This document shows, in pieces, positions 6,476 to 13,090 of a stretch of 13,164 nucleotides of DNA (its first letter is position 1; each line of letters opens with the position of its first letter). Source of the DNA: an uncultured Collinsella sp. (GTDB taxonomy: Bacteria; Actinomycetota; Coriobacteriia; Coriobacteriales; Coriobacteriaceae). A program made the translations under genes and the position numbers. Location: positions 1 to 13,164 of the forward strand of contig CABURR010000058.1 in the NCBI GenBank assembly GCA_902493985.1, given 5' to 3'. Under the pieces are notes generated by a model. That model did no database searches. It had not been told where the DNA came from and worked only from the letters and a program-made list of their open reading frames with translations.

Positions 6476-7981
6476 TTAGTGAGCCCAGGGGAAGGCGGAA
6501 GCCGCGGCCATGTTCTTGCGCACGAGCTCGTCGCGCACCTGAGCCAGGCCCTGCTCCATGCCCACCACATAGGTCTGCGGGTACAGGAAACGCTTGAAAG
6601 CTGCGTCCAGATGATCGAGCGCCCAAGCACAGCGCTCGCGCGCGTCCTGGATGCTCTCACGCGGAGCCACCGCACTGCCATCGCGCACGATCGGCACCAG
6701 CAGCTCGCGATACTCAAGTTCGGACACGTCGGTCACCAGGGCGGCATCATTCACGGCCACGAGGGTATTGCCGCGCGCGGCGCCCTCCCCCGCCAGATGG
6801 TCCTCGTCGTAGATCATGTCGCAGACCGGGCCGCCAAAGCCGTCGTAATAACGGCGCACGCGTTGCACACCCGGGATCGTGCGCTTGTAGGGCTGCTCGG
6901 AGAGCTTGACCACCGGCGTCCATGGATCTGCCTCGCTCGCACGGCGGGCGGAAAGCTTGTACACGCCACCCAGCGCCGGCTGGTCATAGCAGGTCGCGAG
7001 CTTGGTACCCACGCCAAAGCTGTCGATGGGCGCGCCCTGGTCGAGCAGCGACTGAATCGTGTACTCATCCAGATCGTTAGAAACCGAGATCCCCACATAG
7101 GACAGGCCCTCGGCATCAAAACGGCCGCGCACATACTTGGAGAGCTTGGCGAGGTCGCCAGAGTCGATGCGAATGGCCGACAGGCGCTCGCCCACCGCTT
7201 CCATCTCCTTGGCAACCGTAATGGCATGTTCACAGCCCTCGCGCACGTCATAGGTGTCGATGAGCAGCGTACAGTTCTTGGGGCTCGACTTGGCAAAGGC
7301 GCGGAAGGCCTCGAGCTCGGAATCGAAGCTCATCACCCAGCTGTGCGCATGCGTGCCAAAGACGGGAATACCGTAGCGGCGGCCGGCGAGCACATTGGAC
7401 GTAGAGGAGCAGCCGGCAACGTAGCTCGCGCGCGCAACGGCCAGGCCGCCATCGGGACCCTGGGCGCGACGCAGGCCAAACTCGGCAACGGGACGGCCGT
7501 CCGCCGCCAGCACCACGCGCGCCGTCTTGGTGGCGACAAGCGTCTGGAACCCGACGATGTTGAGCAGCGCCGTCTCGAGCAGTTGGCACTCCAGCGCGGG
7601 GCCGGTAACACGCACCATGGGCTCGCGCGGAAAGACGAGCTCGCCCTCGGGCACGGCGTCGATGTTTACATGCGCACGAAAATCGCGCAGGTAGTCGAGG
7701 AATCCAGACTTGAACATCGCACCGCCAGCAGGGGCCTGGAGCGAGGCGAGGTAGTCGATATCCTCGGGCGTAAAGCGCAGATTCTCGACCAGCTCGGGCA
7801 GCTCGGCGGTGCCGCACATGACGGCATAGGCGCTGCCAAAAGGATGGTCGCGGTAAAACGCGGTAAAACAACCCTGCTCATTGGCCTTGCCGCTCTCCCA
7901 CAGGCCCTGGGCCATAGTGAGCTCGTACAGATCGGTGAGCATTGCAATGTCGGTGGGATGCGAGATGTCGGTCAAAGCCAT
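6476..7981 (-). CDS. pncB: nicotinate phosphoribosyltransferase
   Basis: A 501-residue enzyme joining nicotinate to PRPP, with ATP, to give nicotinate mononucleotide for NAD salvage. Family features in order: LTDLYELTMAQGLWE near the N-terminus, the AEFGLRRAQGPDG loop, GTHAHSWVMSF holding the histidine that is phosphorylated in this family, IRIDSGDL, and FGVGTKLATCYDQPALGGVYKL near the phosphoribosyl-binding part. Length matches the long bacterial form. A modest AAAGG precedes the ATG. It is the only NAD-pathway gene visible. A tail-anchored protein gene lies 84 bases upstream on the same strand, and transcription probably ends at the REP-like hairpin just past the stop. Confidence 0.95.
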   Translation of the reverse strand: MALTDISHPTDIAMLTDLYELTMAQGLWESGKANEQGCFTAFYRDHPFGSAYAVMCGTAELPELVENLRFTPEDIDYLASLQAPAGGAMFKSGFLDYLRDFRAHVNIDAVPEGELVFPREPMVRVTGPALECQLLETALLNIVGFQTLVATKTARVVLAADGRPVAEFGLRRAQGPDGGLAVARASYVAGCSSTSNVLAGRRYGIPVFGTHAHSWVMSFDSELEAFRAFAKSSPKNCTLLIDTYDVREGCEHAITVAKEMEAVGERLSAIRIDSGDLAKLSKYVRGRFDAEGLSYVGISVSNDLDEYTIQSLLDQGAPIDSFGVGTKLATCYDQPALGGVYKLSARRASEADPWTPVVKLSEQPYKRTIPGVQRVRRYYDGFGGPVCDMIYDEDHLAGEGAARGNTLVAVNDAALVTDVSELEYRELLVPIVRDGSAVAPRESIQDARERCAWALDHLDAAFKRFLYPQTYVVGMEQGLAQVRDELVRKNMAAASAFPWAH

Positions 7982-8065
7982 GGGGCGACCTTTCGAATGT
8001 GTGGTGCAGAATTTGAAGGTTGGACGAGAGCAGAGGATGCGGACATGACGGCCGATGCAAATCGG

Positions 8066-8524
8066 TTAGAGCAGGCCCATTCTGGTCAGAATCGTGTAGC
8101 CCATAAAGATGACAAACGCGATGAGGGCAAGGACAATGATGATTTTTTGAGCCGGCGCCATGCCAGGGATCTCGTTCTCGCCCGTAGGCTCCTTGGAGGT
8201 AACCATGCGCTGGGCAAAGGTCATCTCGTCACGGCTCGGCTTGGGCTCGACGGACTTAGGACGAGCGGCCTTTTTAGGCTGAGGTTTGGGCGCGGCAGGT
8301 GCAGGCTTCGCAGCAGCGGGCTTGGGTGCGGGCGCGGGCGCCAATGCGGATGCAGCGTTCGCGGCGATCTCCTCGGCCTTCGCACGCTCGGCACGCAGGA
8401 CAGCCAGCTCCTCACGCTCGCGACGGGCCTCTTCACGAGCCTCGCGGCGGGCCTTCTCGGCGCGGAGCTCTTCCAACTCAGCGCGCTCCTCGTCGGACAA
8501 TGGTTGGGACTCAAGCTCGGCCAT
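8066..8524 (-). CDS. tail-anchored coiled-coil protein of unknown function
   Basis: A 152-residue protein in three parts: a highly charged Glu/Arg/Ala coiled coil (about 8-56), a low-complexity Pro/Ala/Lys linker (about 60-97) and a single hydrophobic helix near the C-terminus (about 127-146, KIIIVLALIAFVIFMGYTIL). There is no signal peptide, so the bulk should face the cytoplasm with the tail in the membrane. The start at 8524 has AAAGGG seven bases upstream. The longer start at 8560 would lie inside the tRNA terminator and is rejected. A 5-bp hairpin (8052-8065) directly follows the stop. I do not recognise the family. The translated reading frame is strongly supported by codon bias and the clean domain layout. 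Confidence 0.72.
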   Translation of the reverse strand: MAELESQPLSDEERAELEELRAEKARREAREEARREREELAVLRAERAKAEEIAANAASALAPAPAPKPAAAKPAPAAPKPQPKKAARPKSVEPKPSRDEMTFAQRMVTSKEPTGENEIPGMAPAQKIIIVLALIAFVIFMGYTILTRMGLL

Positions 8525-8542
8525 GGTACAGCCCTTTCTTTT

Positions 8543-8574
8543 AAAAAAAGCCGCCGACACAATGTCAGCGGCTT
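8543..8574 (-). terminator. intrinsic terminator of the tRNA-Ala gene
   Basis: On the - strand AAGCCGC and GCGGCTT (8568-8574 with 8548-8554), plus an inner GACA/TGTC, form a hairpin followed by a run of seven T. It lies 14 bases past the tRNA 3' end. Confidence 0.9.
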
Positions 8575-8588
8575 ATCAAATCCAAGGG

Positions 8589-8661
8589 TGGAGACGAAGG
8601 GAGTCGAACCCTCGGCCTCTGCCATGCGACGGCAGCGCTCTCCCAACTGAGCTACGTCCCC
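8589..8661 (-). tRNA. tRNA-Ala (anticodon CGC)
   Basis: A complete 73-base cloverleaf: acceptor GGGGACG/CGTCTCC, D arm GCTC-AGTTGGGA-GAGC, anticodon stem CTGCC/GGCAG with loop GTCGCAT (anticodon CGC, reading GCG), and T arm with TTCGACT. The acceptor holds the G3:U70 pair that marks alanine tRNAs, which confirms identity independently. The discriminator is A73. The CCA end is not encoded (CCC follows). Confidence 0.97.
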
Positions 8662-8674
8662 AGGACAAGTCGAT

Positions 8675-8702
8675 ATTTTACCTACGGCTCGCCAACTGTC
8701 AA
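8675..8702 (-). promoter_or_regulatory. sigma-70-type promoter of the tRNA-Ala gene
   Basis: On the - strand a perfect TTGACA (8702 to 8697) is followed after 16 bases by TAAAAT (8680 to 8675). Transcription would start about 7 bases before the mature tRNA 5' end. Confidence 0.82.
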
Positions 8703-8765
8703 CGCCCAATAACCAGTCTTTTTGGAGCGCGGCTATTTTGACAACTTTTCGAACAGGCGATCCTC

Positions 8766-8804
8766 TCGATGATTTTTTAATCCCCGTCCCAGAAAAATCA
8801 TCGA
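8766..8804 (-). repeat. REP-like palindrome, family 4 (possible terminator of the radical SAM gene)
   Basis: TCGATGATTTTT (8766-8777) and AAAAATCATCGA (8793-8804) are perfect 12-bp arms. On the - strand the asymmetric centre contains TGGGACGGGG. It begins 8 bases after the stop of the radical SAM gene with the core in that gene's sense direction. Confidence 0.85.
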
Positions 8805-8812
8805 CGAACGCA

Positions 8813-9751
8813 CTACTTTGCGCTGGTAAGAACACCGGTGGTGTCGAAGGCCGGGGTGAAGCTCTCGTCTACAGCGCCGCCCTCTTGCCAGAACATCGTC
8901 GTAAAGCCCAAGTCGTCGGCATGGTCGAGCACCTGCTCATACTCCTCGCGCGTCACAGCACGCGCCAGGTCGCCGCCCTGCTCGCGCATAAGCGCATTGG
9001 GCGTGTACTGGTTCATGACCGAGATCGGCACATCGCCCACCGTTTGCCACACCAGGTCCAGCACGCGACACGAATCGTCTGCATGTCCCGGCAGCACCAG
9101 ATGGCGCACAATCATGCCACGCTTCATAAGCCCGTCCTCGTCCACCAACTCTCCCCCGCGGCGATCGATCTCGCGCGCCATCTGGGCCAGGCCCGACACG
9201 GCCACACGCGGGTAATCCTTTATATGAGAGAGCGACTGCGCAAGCCCGGCATCGGCATATTTAAAGTCGGTAAGCCACACATCGACCAGGTCGCCGAGCG
9301 CCGCCACGGCACTCGCGCGCTCATAACCGCTCGTGTTGTAGACGATTGGGATGACCAGCCCGCGCGCCCGTGCCGCGGCAATCGCGGCAGGCAACAGGTG
9401 CGCATAGTGCGTCGCCGTCACCAAATTGATGTTGTTGGCACCCTGGTCCTGCAGTTCCAGCATAATCCCGACCAGGCGCTCAGGCGAAATCTCAAGGCCA
9501 AAATTGCCGGTCGAGATCTCGTGGTTCTGGCAGTAGATACATTTAAGCGGGCAGCCGCTAAAGAAGATTGTGCCCGAACCGGCCTCGCCCGAGATAGGCG
9601 GCTCCTCCCACATATGAAGCGCCGCGCGGGCCACCCTGAGCGTGTCGTTAGCACCGCATACGCCGCGCGCGCCCTCATCGCGCGCCGCACCGCAACGGCG
9701 CGGACACAAATGGCAGGCGGGCGAAAAAAGTTCGGTCAACGACGTCGGCAT
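8813..9751 (-). CDS. PflX-like radical SAM protein (pyruvate formate-lyase activase relative)
   Basis: A 312-residue protein whose 4Fe-4S radical SAM motif is GCPLKCIYCQN (Cys-x3-Cys-x2-Cys). An N-terminal cysteine group, CHLCPRRC followed by GVCGA, may bind another metal centre. Downstream, NLVTATHYA, YNTSGYE, VWLTDFKYAD and MNQYTP match the PflX family (COG1313-type), relatives of glycyl-radical activating enzymes. The role of PflX-type proteins is poorly known, and no glycyl-radical enzyme gene is present here to pair with it. The ATG at 9751 is chosen because GGAG lies 9 bases upstream; an in-frame TTG at 9772 lies upstream of that site. A strong promoter lies at 9836-9864. A REP-like palindrome follows the stop. 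Confidence 0.85.
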   Translation of the reverse strand: MPTSLTELFSPACHLCPRRCGAARDEGARGVCGANDTLRVARAALHMWEEPPISGEAGSGTIFFSGCPLKCIYCQNHEISTGNFGLEISPERLVGIMLELQDQGANNINLVTATHYAHLLPAAIAAARARGLVIPIVYNTSGYERASAVAALGDLVDVWLTDFKYADAGLAQSLSHIKDYPRVAVSGLAQMAREIDRRGGELVDEDGLMKRGMIVRHLVLPGHADDSCRVLDLVWQTVGDVPISVMNQYTPNALMREQGGDLARAVTREEYEQVLDHADDLGFTTMFWQEGGAVDESFTPAFDTTGVLTSAK

Positions 9752-9835
9752 AAAGACATGCTCCAAAAACAACGATTCAGCAGCTCAAGCCCAAAAGGAC
9801 CAACCGCACAGACGGCTCGGGCCCAAGGCGCCGTA

Positions 9836-9864
9836 ATCGTCCGACACGATTTTTGTAATGTCAA
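9836..9864 (-). promoter_or_regulatory. candidate promoter of the radical SAM gene, with an overlapping inverted repeat
   Basis: On the - strand TTGACA (9864 to 9859) and GACGAT (9841 to 9836) are 17 bases apart. The inverted repeat AATCGT (9835-9840) and ACGATT (9846-9851), with a 5-base spacer, overlaps the -10 element and the spacer. It could be an operator, but no regulator is identifiable. Confidence 0.6.
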
Positions 9865-9901
9865 GACTGGAATCCACAAAGTGCCGCTTTATGATGTAAG
9901 T

Positions 9902-10046
9902 ATTCCGCCCCCCGCGGAGCAACTGGGTGAACCGTCGCGTTTATTTAGGGAGCCCACACAGTCGCACCTAGTACAGGTATCCTTCGTTGTTAAGGACGCT
10001 GGAACAGTCGATGAGGGCACCCACCTGTTTTAGGTGGGTTCATTTT
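9902..10046 (+). ncRNA. candidate terminated small RNA or leader, about 145 nt; 6S-like identity possible but unproven
   Basis: No convincing protein lies in 9752-10275. A TATGAT at 9890-9895, with a weak CTGGAA 17 bases upstream, would start transcription near 9902. The RNA could fold with an outer stem TTCCGC (9903-9908) to GC-T-GGAA (9998-10004), ACTG/CAGT (9922-9925 with 9959-9962), ACCT/AGGT (9966-9969 with 9975-9978) and TCCTT/AAGGA (9980-9984 with 9992-9996). It ends at the strong terminator at 10019-10046. The run GGGCACCCACCT at its 3' end reminded me of some 6S RNA genes. The fold is branched rather than a single rod, which argues against 6S. A competing pairing of GGGTG (9925-9929) with CACCC (10018-10022) would break the terminator, so a riboswitch or attenuator is also possible. 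Confidence 0.5.
10019..10046 (+). terminator. intrinsic terminator of the small RNA upstream of wecA
   Basis: ACCCACCT (10019-10026) and AGGTGGGT (10032-10039) form a perfect 8-bp stem with a 5-base GTTTT loop, followed by TCATTTT. It stands alone, about 230 bases before the wecA start and not at the end of any protein gene. Confidence 0.85.
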
Positions 10047-10275
10047 CGTAACGTGGGGGGTGGTTTTCTTTTGCCGAAAATCACCATACAGTCCATATGG
10101 ATCCCCGCCGGCATCCCGACAAGCCATCGACAACATTCCAATATCTGGTATGCGCGTGATAATCGCACGGTGCAAACCTCCGCACCCCCCTCGGTCGAGT
10201 ATCATGGGACAGCTATGCCATTTCCGCGTAGCAACCTTTGACCTTTTCCTTCGACGCTTGGCGGTTTTTAGATTC
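10047..10275 (+). other. gene-free leader region of wecA with long-range pairing
   Basis: No convincing coding sequence is seen. GGGGGGT (10055-10061) can pair with ACCCCCC (10184-10190), and GGTTT (10062-10066) with AAACC (10174-10178), enclosing about 107 bases. Smaller palindromes such as CCATATGG lie inside. This may be an untranslated leader; no known riboswitch motif was recognised. Confidence 0.4.
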
Positions 10276-11475
10276 ATGGCTTCATCCCCGAGCTACATAC
10301 CGTACCTATGCGTGGCAGCGGCGGCCTTTATCACGACCTTCCTCGCGGTGCCCCTGGTCAAGCGCTTGGCAATTAAGCTCGATGCCGTCGACTATCCTTC
10401 TAAGCGCCGCATCAACACCAAGCCCATCCCGCGTTTGGGCGGAACGGCGGTGTTTTTGGGCCTTGTCGTTGCCTGCATTGTGCAAATCCTAGGCACCTGG
10501 CACCTAGGCTGGCCACCCGTCCTGGTGCCGCACCCGCGCCTTCACATTAGCTATCCCATGCTGGCGCTCTCCTTTACCGTCATCTTTGCGACCGGCGCTA
10601 TCGACGACGTCTTCCAGCTCAAGCCCAAGCAAAAGCTGGCCGGACAGGTCCTCGCCGCGCTCATCGCCTGTATCGGCGGCCTGCGGATCGGCGTCATCGT
10701 CAACCCGTTTGCCCCCGGCGAAATCATGCTCGGGTGGCTCGCCTACCCCATCACCGTAATCTATCTGGTGGCATTCACCAACATCATTAACCTCATCGAC
10801 GGCCTCGACGGCTTGGCCACGGGCATCTGCGGCATCGCCTCGTTCACCATGTTTTCGATGGCCGTTCTCTCGGGCCGCATCGACGCCGCCGCGCTCTCCA
10901 TTGCGCTCTTTGGCGCCTGTCTGGCCTTTTTGCGCTACAACTTCAACCCCGCAAGCATCTTCTTGGGCGACTCGGGGTCGCTGCTTCTGGGCTTTGCGCT
11001 GGGCTCCATCTCGCTGCTCAACGTGAGCCGCACCGCCGCGCTCACCTCGCTTATCATCCCGCTCATCGTTGCCGGCGTGCCCATCATCGACACGTTTAGC
11101 GCCATCGTGCGCCGCAAGCGCGCCCACATTAGCATCGGGCAGGCCGACAAGGGCCACATCCACCACCGCCTGATCCAAGAAGGCTACAACCAAAAACAGG
11201 CCGTGCTGCTCATCTATGCCTGGTGCATCATGCTTTCGGCCGGCGCCGCCGCGATTAACCAGGTCGAGGTGCCCATGCGCGTGCTCATCTTTACCGTGCT
11301 CGCCATTGGCTCGGCGGCCTTCGCCAAGCACCTACACCTGTTTGAGCCCGTGCTGCGCCACCATTACAACAAGCGCACGCACGAGGACGAGCTCGTCACC
11401 CCCGACGACCCCGCCTTTAAGCAGGAGGAGCAGGCAGCCGAGGAGCGCAAAGAAGAGCGCCACCACAAGCTCTAG
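10276..11475 (+). CDS. wecA: WecA/TagO-type undecaprenyl-phosphate N-acetylhexosamine-1-phosphate transferase
   Basis: A 399-residue polytopic membrane protein that starts lipid-linked glycan synthesis by moving a sugar-1-phosphate, usually GlcNAc-1-P, from UDP to a polyprenyl phosphate. Family motifs in order: DYPSKRRINTKPIPRLGG (39-56), the paired Asp110-Asp111 in AIDDVFQLKPKQKL, FTNIINLIDGLDGLATG (167-183), FLGDSGSLLLGF (229-240) and the HIHHRL motif (294-299) typical of WecA rather than MraY. About ten hydrophobic segments alternate with these. A charged 45-residue tail faces the cytoplasm. The ATG at 10276 fits homologue starts; no clear ribosome-binding site precedes it, and a start at 10204 remains possible. 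The product probably serves teichoic acid, capsule or other wall polysaccharide synthesis. No other cell-wall gene is in view. Confidence 0.9.
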   Translation: MASSPSYIPYLCVAAAAFITTFLAVPLVKRLAIKLDAVDYPSKRRINTKPIPRLGGTAVFLGLVVACIVQILGTWHLGWPPVLVPHPRLHISYPMLALSFTVIFATGAIDDVFQLKPKQKLAGQVLAALIACIGGLRIGVIVNPFAPGEIMLGWLAYPITVIYLVAFTNIINLIDGLDGLATGICGIASFTMFSMAVLSGRIDAAALSIALFGACLAFLRYNFNPASIFLGDSGSLLLGFALGSISLLNVSRTAALTSLIIPLIVAGVPIIDTFSAIVRRKRAHISIGQADKGHIHHRLIQEGYNQKQAVLLIYAWCIMLSAGAAAINQVEVPMRVLIFTVLAIGSAAFAKHLHLFEPVLRHHYNKRTHEDELVTPDDPAFKQEEQAAEERKEERHHKL

Positions 11476-11645
11476 GGCAAGCTGCCGAGGATGTGCCAAG
11501 GCACCGTTAGCCAAGCGCGGCCGCGCCGCACCCATCGCACATGCCGCACCACGCGCGTCCCTCTCCCGCCCCTCGCCTACTTACGCACCGCCCCTCCAAT
11601 AAACGCGTTATCATCTTGACCCATGAACATACGTTAGGAGCAATC

Positions 11646-12695
11646 ATGCCAAACGAGAACAGCTACGAAGTCGCGCTGCAAAAGAGCAACGCCATTCGCG
11701 AGGGCCTGGCCAAGACGCCCGAGAAGTTCACCATGCTCACCGGCGACCGCCCCACCGGCCGTCTGCACCTGGGCCACTACTTCGGCACCCTCAAGGGCCG
11801 TGTTGAGCTGCAGAACATGGGCGCCAAGACCAACGTGCTCATCGCCGACTACCAGGTCATCACTGACCGCGACACGACCGAGCACATCCAGGACAACGTG
11901 TACAACATGGTCATGGACTACCTTGCCTGCGGCATCGACCCCGACAAGACCATGATCTACGCTCACTCTGCCGTGCCCGCCGCCAACCAGCTCATGTTGC
12001 CGTTCCTGTCGCTGGTGTCCGAGGCCGAGCTGGCGCGCAACCCCACCGTCAAGGCCGAGATGGAGGCCTCGGGCCATGAGCTTACCGGCCTTCTGCTCAC
12101 CTACCCGGTACATCAGGCCTGCGACATCCTGTTCTGCAAGGGCAACGTGGTGCCTGTCGGTCGCGACCAGCTGCCGCACATCGAGCTTACCCGCACCATC
12201 GCTCGCCGCTTTAACAACCGCTACGGCAAGGTGTTCCCCGAGGTCGACGCGCTGCTGTCCGAGACCCCGCTGCTGCCGGGCCTGGACGGTCGCAAGATGA
12301 GCAAGAGCTACGGCAACGCCATCAATATTTCGATGACCGCCGAGGAGACGGCAAAGCGCATCAAGAAGAGCCAGACCGACTCCGAGCGCATGATCACGTT
12401 CGATCCCGAGAACCGCCCCGGCGTGTCTGGTTTGCTTTCGACGGCCGCCATCTGCACCGGTCGCTCCGAGGTCGAAATTGCCGAGGAGATTGGCATGGGC
12501 GGCTCCGGCCAGCTCAAGAAGTACGTGACCGAGGCCGTCAACGAGTACTTCGCACCTATCCGCGAGCGTCGCCAGCGCTACGAGAACGATCTGGATTACG
12601 TGAAGGACGTGCTGCACGAGGGCAACCGTCGCGCCAACGAGATCGCCGAGCAGACCCTGGCAGAGGTTCAGGACGCCATGGGCATGGTGTACTAG
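11646..12695 (+). CDS. trpS: tryptophanyl-tRNA synthetase
   Basis: A 349-residue class I synthetase charging tRNA-Trp. The HIGH signature appears as HLGHY (41-45) after TGDRPTGRL, and KMSKS is intact at 217-221 (LDGRKMSKSYGNAI). VGRDQLPHIE (171-180) and LLTYPVHQACDILF (150-163) are TrpRS features. Length is normal. AGGAG lies eight bases before the ATG at 11646, so an upstream in-frame ATG at 11541 is rejected; it would add a low-complexity Pro/His/Arg segment. No T-box leader was recognised in the 170 bases between wecA and trpS, nor any other gene. A strong intrinsic terminator follows. Confidence 0.96.
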   Translation: MPNENSYEVALQKSNAIREGLAKTPEKFTMLTGDRPTGRLHLGHYFGTLKGRVELQNMGAKTNVLIADYQVITDRDTTEHIQDNVYNMVMDYLACGIDPDKTMIYAHSAVPAANQLMLPFLSLVSEAELARNPTVKAEMEASGHELTGLLLTYPVHQACDILFCKGNVVPVGRDQLPHIELTRTIARRFNNRYGKVFPEVDALLSETPLLPGLDGRKMSKSYGNAINISMTAEETAKRIKKSQTDSERMITFDPENRPGVSGLLSTAAICTGRSEVEIAEEIGMGGSGQLKKYVTEAVNEYFAPIRERRQRYENDLDYVKDVLHEGNRRANEIAEQTLAEVQDAMGMVY

Positions 12696-12728
12696 ACCGA
12701 TCTGCTGGCTTGAGCTTTCGATTGCTAT

Positions 12729-12759
12729 AGGGCTGGCGCTACGGCGTCCGCCCTTTTTT
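12729..12759 (+). terminator. intrinsic terminator of trpS
   Basis: AGGGC (12729-12733) pairs with GCCCT (12750-12754). Inside are GG/CC and CGC/GCG, capped by a C(TACG)G UNCG-type tetraloop. Six T follow (12754-12759). Confidence 0.9.
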
Positions 12760-12781
12760 GGAGCCGGACCGCTTCGGCTCC
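12760..12781. repeat. short hairpin GGAGCCG/CGGCTCC
   Basis: GGAGCCG (12760-12766) and CGGCTCC (12775-12781) form a 7-bp stem directly after the trpS terminator. No T run follows on the + strand, but the T6 run of the trpS terminator becomes an A run on the other strand, so its role is unclear. Confidence 0.6.
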
Positions 12782-12806
12782 GTCCATCACACTCTCCCGA
12801 CAAACA

Positions 12807-12848
12807 GGAACAGGCCCGCTGGCAGATAGTTGCCAGCGGGCCTGTTCC
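12807..12848. repeat. perfect 18-bp palindrome with a 6-base loop
   Basis: GGAACAGGCCCGCTGGCA (12807-12824) and its exact complement (12831-12848) enclose GATAGT. No T run follows either side, so it is not a standard intrinsic terminator. GGAACAGGC also occurs in the core of REP-like copy 1. Confidence 0.85.
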
Positions 12849-13024
12849 CGAAGTACACCGTTGAATCGCACAGAGGGGAGGAATGCGAATCAAACTCAAC
12901 AGGGCAGGCTTTTTCATCGCCTATTGCCTGCTCCGTTGCTGAATACAATATAGTTCACCGTGGTTTACTTTGTAGCGTCAATATGCGCCGCCACACCTTC
13001 TCCATAAGTTAGCTCCGGTAAACT
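12849..13024 (+). other. AT-richer gene-free stretch before hisH with a possible promoter
   Basis: With the hairpins before it, 12696-13090 contains no convincing gene. GCAGGC and GCCTGC (near 12904 and 12925) form a small inverted repeat. CTATTG (12921-12926) with TACAAT (12944-12949), 17 bases apart, is a possible + strand promoter for hisH. A 19-codon frame starts at 12883 after GAGGGGAGG and ends at 12942. Another frame (12830-13012) stops 12 bases before REP-like copy 4. Neither has independent support. Confidence 0.35.
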
Positions 13025-13065
13025 AAAACCACCACGAAGGGGACAGGCACCTTTGTGGTGGTTTT
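13025..13065 (+). repeat. REP-like palindrome, family 1, copy 4, directly upstream of hisH
   Basis: Arms AAAACCACCAC (13025-13035) and GTGGTGGTTTT (13055-13065) surround the core GGGGACAGGCACC. Unlike the other copies it does not follow a recognised gene. It lies 25 bases before the hisH start codon in the sense direction. Confidence 0.9.
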
Positions 13066-13090
13066 GGATGATGAGAAGTGGAGGGGTCGC

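Noticed and set aside
6479..8650. 723-codon open frame on the + strand opposite pncB
   Set aside because: Runs antisense through pncB, the coiled-coil gene and part of the tRNA; the translation is His/Arg/Gly-rich with no recognisable family.
9904..9918. Actinobacterial 6C RNA, because of a six-C loop in TCCG-CCCCCC-GCGGA
   Set aside because: 6C RNA has two such hairpins close together; only one is present here.
9902..9940. T-box antiterminator from GGGTGAACCGTCGCG
   Set aside because: Does not match the conserved TGGNACCGCG bulge, and lies at the 5' end of the RNA instead of next to the terminator; the downstream gene is not an aminoacyl-tRNA or amino-acid gene.
11634..12917. 427-codon open frame on the - strand opposite trpS
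   Set aside because: Antisense to trpS, which has intact HIGH and KMSKS motifs; the frame has no domain signal.
12983..13012. Histidine leader peptide before hisH
   Set aside because: The nine-codon frame has a single His codon, too few for ribosome-stalling attenuation.
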